A DNA stretch of 64,000 nucleotides, taken from the NCBI RefSeq assembly GCF_003254395.2, contig NC_037647.1, positions 2,396,350-2,460,349 of the forward strand, given 5' to 3'. This DNA comes from Apis mellifera (taxonomy: Eukaryota; Arthropoda; Insecta; Hymenoptera; Apidae). This document shows, one piece after another, positions 57,986-64,000 of the stretch; position 1 is the first letter of the stretch, and every line of letters starts with the position of its first letter. Made by a program: the position numbers and the translations under genes. The notes under the pieces were generated by a model, which saw only the letters and a program-made list of their open reading frames with translations, did not search any database and was not told where the DNA came from.

Positions 57986-60900
57986 GGAGAAAGGAAAGAA
58001 TAAGGAAGGAAGAAAGGAAGGAAGGACTCCTCGGCAGTCATTATCGGCGACGACGTTTCGCGCGTCGTGTCCCGCTCGGGCCCCGGCAAAAAAAGCGCGT
58101 TCCACGCTTTAGTATCCGGTAAACCTACATCTGGAGGTGTCTGGCATTATGCGAACGGGTTCCCCGAGAATCCATGGCCTTTTTTGGTCCACCCTCTGCC
58201 CCGTGAAACCCCCCGTGAAAGGCGAAGGTGAACGGTCTGTCTGTGGTTGTTGAGACGGTGTGAAAAGGCCGCTTAATGAAAGAAAAGAAAATGTTTGGAA
58301 AGGGCGAAAAGCGACTCGCGCGCTCGACTGCCGAGTGTTTCTCTCTTTCTGTATGGGTGACGCGTTTTCAACCAACGGACAATGGTTACATTGGATTGTT
58401 CTGGAGGGAGAGAGAGAAGGAAAAATAAAACTGGTATGCGGAGGGAGGAAGAAAAATATGATGGGTAAAAAGAAGAAGGAGGAAAGGTTGCGGGAGATTG
58501 CGCGAGGGGGGAGGAGGAGGTTATTATCATCTGAATCGCGTTGGATCGTTTCCATTCACAGGCGACTTGCCGTCCTATCGACCGTAGAGTCGAGCTTATA
58601 AATTTATTCAAGCTGGATGACGCTTTAATTGACGACCATTCGACGAACACTTTTTATAATTCAGCCGTTTCGTTCAGAAGCGTCGTCTCTCGTCGGGTCG
58701 GGCATCGAACGTTGTTGTTGTACGCCCTTCGATACGCCGATTCCCTGATTTTATCGGTTTTCAACCTCGGCGCACGAACTTGTTTCACTCTATTGGATAC
58801 GAAGAGATATTGGATATGGGAAAATAATATCTTTCTTTCTTTTTTTTCATCGTATTTGGATATTTTTACGCGTGTAAATATTAAATTGGGATTCTGTAAG
58901 ATGATATCGTTAGGATCGAATGTGTGGAAATGGAGGAAAATTTCTTCAGGATAGTATGAATATAGGTTAGTATAGATTTTAATAATATTAAATGGTATAA
59001 TTTTGTTTTATTAATTATGAAATTTTTTTTAGGATTAGAAGAAGAAAATTGGTAGAAAATAAAAATCGATTATATAACTTTAAAAGCACATTTTCCATAA
59101 TGATTTAGGTATCTTTTAGTTAATTCATAAATTTGATAACATTGATTAGGAGGATTTTAAAACAAAAGTATTATGAAATTATGTTATTAATTAAAAACAA
59201 ATTCAAAGATATCAAATAGATTACAGACACGCTATGGGAAGGAGATTGTTTCGCGCTTCTATGGGGATTATTTATTTGTTTACATTTTTATTTAGCCATT
59301 CCTGTAACCAGCTATCTGAAATCTGAACAATTTGAACTAAACATGTACATCGTTACGCTCGGTAACTTTCAAGCACACCCATTAATGGGAATGCCTGATT
59401 CAGATACGTCAGTTAGATATAAAATCCGATATCGCCATATTACCAAAGTAACCGATATTATCGCATTACCATGTTAATTCTAGAGAACATACGCGTTTCC
59501 ATTTTGAAACGACACGACTATCACACCGAGACTTTCTTCCCAGCTTCTCTCTCTCGTCATCGTTTCTCATTTTTTATTCAATTTAGATATTTATAGGTTT
59601 AGAGATTTAATTTAACACGATACCTTTATCACATTTTCCAATATATACTAAATTTTACACGTACAACTTTCTATTACAATTCATCAAACAAATTTACAAA
59701 TTACAAATCCAAGTATAAAATATTCTTTCTAATAAGAAAAACGATACTCCACGGTTCAAAACGAAGGTTCAAAGATAAAGAGGGGAATTTCATTCTCCAA
59801 CATCTCTCGCTATACTTATTTATTGCGTTAATTACAACGGATTCTCTTATTGTACACTATCGCCACCACGTTATTGTAAGCAAACGAGTATATAGTAGAC
59901 GAAAAGGGGGTGCGATATCGGAACAAAGAGAGACGGACGAACACAAACACCCTTGCGCGTGAAGCGCGGATCTCTACGTATCTCATCGTATCTGTGTTGT
60001 TGTTGTAGGCTACAACTTTGCCTCTTTTTTTTTTTCGCACATCGTCGAAGCATTGTGGTTAAATGAATTATTTTTTAACGAGGCGGCATTATATCCGCGT
60101 CGCCGTTGTTCCTCCCCCGTTGTTTTGCGGGAAAACTTGGCGAACGCGTGTCTCGCTCACGGGACTTTTTCTCTTCTTCTTGCCACCACGCCGAAGCGAG
60201 TGCTTTTCACGTCGCGTCAAGCTCGCCCTAGCCACCCCCAACATCTCTCCCTCCCCTGCCTTTTTCTCTTTCTGCCTGCGCTCCACCTCGCGGCTGCACA
60301 GAGGGAAGCGGGAAGAAGCGTACGCGACACCGTCTCTTTGACTCTTCTCTCCTCTCCTCTCCTCTCCTCTCCTCGCGACGACGTCTCTTTCCCTCCGATG
60401 CCCAGGTGAAACCGTAATCGACGAAGCCCTCTCTCTCTCTCTCTCGTGCGTGGCATTCTCTCTTTTCACCCTCCTTTCTTGCTCTCGTCCGCGTTTTCCT
60501 CTGTTTCCCTCGCGATATGGAAGCCCGCAGACGTTGGATTAACCTTTCCAACGGCGGAGATCCATCTCGCTTAATGAAATCGCGCGTTAAATGCCGAATA
60601 GAATGGGCAGGAATTAAGTATTTGCTTGGACGGTTGGGGAAAACGTATATATATTGGTGGGGTAGTTTATTTTCCGGTGCCAAAGGGGTTAAGTTTGGGT
60701 GCTATATGCGTGCAAGTTTTAATAAAAACGCGGGGGTTAGAATGTTTGGAGAGTTAAAGTTGTGCGTGGAGGAGGGGGTGGTATTATTTTGGATGGAATC
60801 TTGTAGACCGATGGGTAAGAATTATTAACCTTTTCATGATGCTTGAAGGTAATTGTTGAAGATTGATTGATTAAATTTTTCATTGATTTGGACTTTCAAA

Positions 60901-61399
60901 AAATTTGAATAATATCTTAACGATCACGATTACCTTTATGCGTTACAATTGTTGAATTATTTCCTGTTTGAATTGGACTTACTTTTATCCAGCTTAAGTG
61001 ACACGTCAAAATTCGTGAAAGTTAACAGAGCACATGCGATATTGAGGAAGTTGGTCATATTCAACTGGTTGTTTTAATTCAAATCGTCTGATAAATGGCG
61101 TAGATTTGTCACAACGTTCAGAATTAATATAGAGTTGTACGATTCTTTCAATATCTCTTTCAAGATTTCTTCGATAGAAATACCTTTGGAACGATACATT
61201 TTAAACTTCCCTCCTCCCCGTTACATGCTTCATTAACACGGCGAGAAAAAAAAAGAAATCTACGCTTGCATCCCATTACATTATCCCAACATCTCATCAA
61301 AGCGAACGTGAGTTAATAAATATACTTTTCACTGTCTATCAAAACCAGCTCAATCACCCAATTACTCTTCGCAAACGTAACAAACACTCCGCGTACCCA
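57986..61399. other. gene-free spacer with CpG-rich parts
   Basis: A GGAA-rich tract lies at 57985-58025, CpG-containing DNA at 58020-58600 and 60060-60580, and AT-rich DNA between. Frames on both strands overlap in the CpG parts (up to 151 codons) and are arginine/glutamate or serine/leucine-rich. No gene is supported. Confidence 0.5.
60346..60374. repeat. (CCTCT)n pentanucleotide repeat
   Basis: About five to six units of pure pyrimidine on +, complementary in sequence to the array at 55964. A (CT)n tract follows at 60429-60445. Confidence 0.92.
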
Positions 61400-62500
61400 C
61401 TCGTGCTACTTAATACACAATTTCCATCCACGCGCTTCGTACCCACACATCCGCGCACCACCGGAAACCGAGGCAAAGCGCGCGCGGCTCGCTCCACACA
61501 TACGCGATTTTCTCTCTCTCTCCCTCCCCTCCCTTTCGTCCGTATTACTCTCCCACGCGACTTTCCTACGCTCGAGGAGGCCCACTTTTCACCTAGTACG
61601 TATATCCCAGCTTGCACAATATCCCGCATAATTTCGCACGATCCGTGAGCGCGTGTCCCTCGACTCGTCCGTGTGGGCAGAAGCCAGGCCACGATTCGAG
61701 GAACACACCGTCGAAAGGCCAGCCACGTATCTGCATAACGGGTGTGCGCCGCAAAAGGGTCGAAAAAAATGGCAGTCCAGCGTGGTGCTGCTACTCGTAG
61801 TAGTCGTGGTCGTCGTCTTCGTCTTCGTCTTCTTCTTCGTGGTCTCTCTCGTGGAGTTAACACCAGTTGCGAGACGACCCACCCTCCCTCTTCTCCCCCG
61901 TGCAGCCTGGTTTGTCGGCCGTTTGCTCGGTTAGCCTGTTCCTTCGTCGGTTCCTCCTCTGGCCTCCTCTTCCTCCACGCCGCGTGTACTTCTTCTCTCT
62001 TTCCTCCTCCTCTACTCTTCTTACCTCTTGTTGGGTCGGTTGTTGGGTCCTTTGGAGAGAGAGTATGCGTTGTGTAGAGCATGTATAGTCGGGGCCCTTG
62101 GCCTGTGGAATCTGCATCGAAACGTGGGGAAGGAGAGAGAGAGAGAAAGAGAGAGGTCCCCTTCGAGAGGTCAGGAGAGCTCTCTCCGGTGGATCCGGGC
62201 GAGATCGAGGATCGTAACTCTTTCTCGTTCGGAGGGTGGAATCCGTGTGCTGCTCGGTCGCGCCGTCTCTCGTTCCACGAATGACCGATAGATAAATAAA
62301 GGAGATAGCGCGAGAGTATAGAGAAGGGGGGAAAGAATTGTTCCTTTGTTGTCTCCGTGGCTCCTGTGCACGGCCTCGTGCTCTCTGTGGGGTGAGGAGA
62401 GAGAGAGAGAGAGAGAGTATGGAGAGAAAGGGACGACACGAGGTTGGAAATCGAAGGAGAAAATATAAAGAGCCGATTCAATGGTTAACCGTGCGGAGTT
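61400..62500. other. CpG-rich region with the longest open frame in the window
   Basis: A - strand frame of 375 codons (61354-62481) and + frames of 81-111 codons overlap here. All are driven by CpG richness and by GTC/CTT and GA repeats: 61801-61841 is a GTC/CTT run, and (GA)n tracts lie at 62132-62155 and 62396-62418. One + frame (61653-61934) shows a valine/phenylalanine run that looks like a membrane segment but is only the translated triplet repeat. A 5' leader or promoter role is possible, but I could not match TATA, initiator and donor sites on either strand. Confidence 0.45.
62132..62155. repeat. (GA)n microsatellite
   Basis: GA dinucleotides with one AA interruption, read directly; a second (GA)n tract is at 62396-62418. 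Confidence 0.9.
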
Positions 62501-64000
62501 GGTGAATGTTGTTGTTGTTGGCGTGAAGAAGGGTGGCTTCCGGAAATGATGGTCTTGCGTAGAAATAAATATTCGGGTGGTTTGTCGAGGATTTAATAAT
62601 GGGGAGACCCAGAGGTAGATGCTTTGTTACGTGGAAGTTGTAATTATTTTTTTTTTTTTTAATTCTATTTCCATTATATCATTAGGTATTATTTATTTAT
62701 TATAATTTTATTATTTATTCAAATTTCGAAATTTTGTTTTCTAATTTAACAATAGATTTTACATTGATACATGTATCGTTTTTTCAAATCATAATTATTT
62801 TTATATAATAATAACTTGTTTAAAGTTATGCTTGCTATTTTTGTACAACAATATTTCATTTAGAGTTGAAATTTTGACAACTATATCTTTCTATCTCAAA
62901 AATACAAGCTCTTCTCAATCGCAATAAATCTTTTATCCGCCTAAACGAATCCAACAACACAACGTATAATACCAAATCCAATAGAAACCAAAAGATTCAA
63001 TCTACATTCAAAAAGTCGAACCATACAAACTCTTCCTGAAATCTGTTCCTGAAGACTAGACCTATCAAAAGAAAATATCTTTCTTATTACTCTCAAATCC
63101 TCCTCCTCGCTGATCCACGCGAACTGAGGAAGAGAGAGAGATGGACCCATTCTTCTATTGTTCGCAAAATTTGCTCGAACCCGCGGCGAAACGCGACAAA
63201 CGGTGTTCCCTTTCGCGGCACTTTTTGGATATTCCAGCTTATATTTGCTTAGGCGGTGGCTCGATAACGCGCCGCGGGCCTTTTGAATTCCCCAAAGGTA
63301 ACTCGAAACTGGTAAACGGTTACGGCGAGCTTTTTAAGGCTGACGCGCGCGATTCCGCGTGGATGGGGTATACCGCGTTCGATAAGGATCAAAGCCACTT
63401 TGTCGGATCCTCGTGCATGCGAGTGAAACTCCGCGGATATTTTTCCTAACCGGTGTCACGTTACCCTCGCGGTATCCTTGGAAAAAGGCGAGCGGGGCGA
63501 TTATTCGTTCCTCTTATTTCTTCTTTCTACCTTTGTACTCTGCGCCGCTTCCGCGGAATATTGCCGGAAGCGGCCTTTGCTCTACATTTCCATCGATCTT
63601 TCGAGCATTTATTTCTCGTTATTCACGAACGATTAAATTTGCGAATAATATCATATGATATGATATTTTAGTTTGAATATTGTATTGGATTTAGATTCGA
63701 GTTGGCAATTATTGGAAGATTTTAAATTGGATAGAAATTTAGAGACGTAGAAGTTACAGAGCGTAAATAAAAGGTTTTAAAGATTCAATTGCGGGGATTT
63801 TTAATAGAATTTCCGAAGACGTGGTCTGTCTACACCTTGTTCCCTCGTTTCGTAATATACGCCTTCTGCACACCTGCCTCGCTCCTGTTCTCTCTCTCTC
63901 TCTCTCCCCTCCCTCTCTCTATTTCTCCTTCGATACTTGCTCGTGTTCCTCTAATCCGTCCAATTCTTGCAGCTTTCTCCGAGCCCTAGATCGACCGTTC
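62501..64000. other. gene-free spacer
   Basis: AT-rich at 62630-62930, CpG-containing at 63140-63600, with a (TC)n tract at 63890-63907. The + frame 63141-63449 (102 codons) has a mixed composition but no family match or splice context that I recognise. Confidence 0.55.

Noticed and set aside
61653..61934. Frame with a valine/phenylalanine-rich stretch resembling a membrane segment
   Set aside because: The stretch is the translation of a GTC/CTT triplet repeat; another frame over the same bases gives an arginine/leucine run.
61354..62481. 375-codon open frame on the - strand, the longest in the window
   Set aside because: It is low-complexity serine/leucine/arginine sequence from CpG-rich and GA/CT repeat DNA, with overlapping open frames on the other strand and no known domain.
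1..64000. tRNA, rRNA, snRNA, known microRNAs and CRISPR arrays
   Set aside because: Reading for tRNA B-box words, U6 start and common insect microRNA seeds with hairpins found nothing convincing. A tRNAscan-SE and Infernal run would settle this. Direct repeats here are tandem, not spaced like CRISPR.

Overview
The window looks like nuclear DNA of a hymenopteran insect, most likely a bee. The signs are a fairly AT-rich background with an unusual excess of CpG (TCGA, CGAA and GCGCG words everywhere), many short GA/CT, CCT and TA microsatellites, very few recognisable transposons, and ORF-sized gaps between stop codons only in low-complexity CpG-rich stretches. I found no protein-coding gene, tRNA, rRNA or known microRNA that I can support. 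The species call is an inference from composition only.

Layout. AT-rich segments alternate with CpG-rich islands (about 400-1900, 9660-10110, 12110-12560, 13180-13720, 20030-20480, 24400-24720, 32280-32720, 36530-36970, 42400-44450, 48680-50300, 55830-56340, 60060-60580 and 61400-62480). Two islands on the + strand carry TATA plus initiator-like sequence followed by a transcript-like stretch without a long ORF and a good 5' splice donor: 10300-10607 and about 49405-50285. The second has a perfect palindromic CRE (TGACGTCA) upstream. I read them as candidate non-coding first exons. They may be alternative promoters of one long-intron gene whose coding exons lie beyond the window, or two separate genes. 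A third, weaker candidate is at 30474.

Nine local tandem duplications with units of about 83-390 bp are scattered through the window (3791, 11262, 14067, 19015, 32760, 35265, 38075, 41658, 57625). They are unrelated in sequence to one another, and several carry a small hairpin in the unit. Two have unit lengths that are multiples of three and so make repetitive ORFs on both strands, probably by chance.

An AT-rich block at 51600-54400 holds the clearest mobile-element-like material: a near-palindromic long inverted repeat with arms of about 250-275 bp (52618-53183), a doubled motif ending at a TTAA (about 52280-52370) that resembles the end of a piggyBac-type element, and a short element with inverted termini (54193-54400) that resembles a non-autonomous Tc1/mariner-type transposon. 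The long inverted repeat would fold into a long double-stranded RNA if transcribed, and is the most interesting single structure here.
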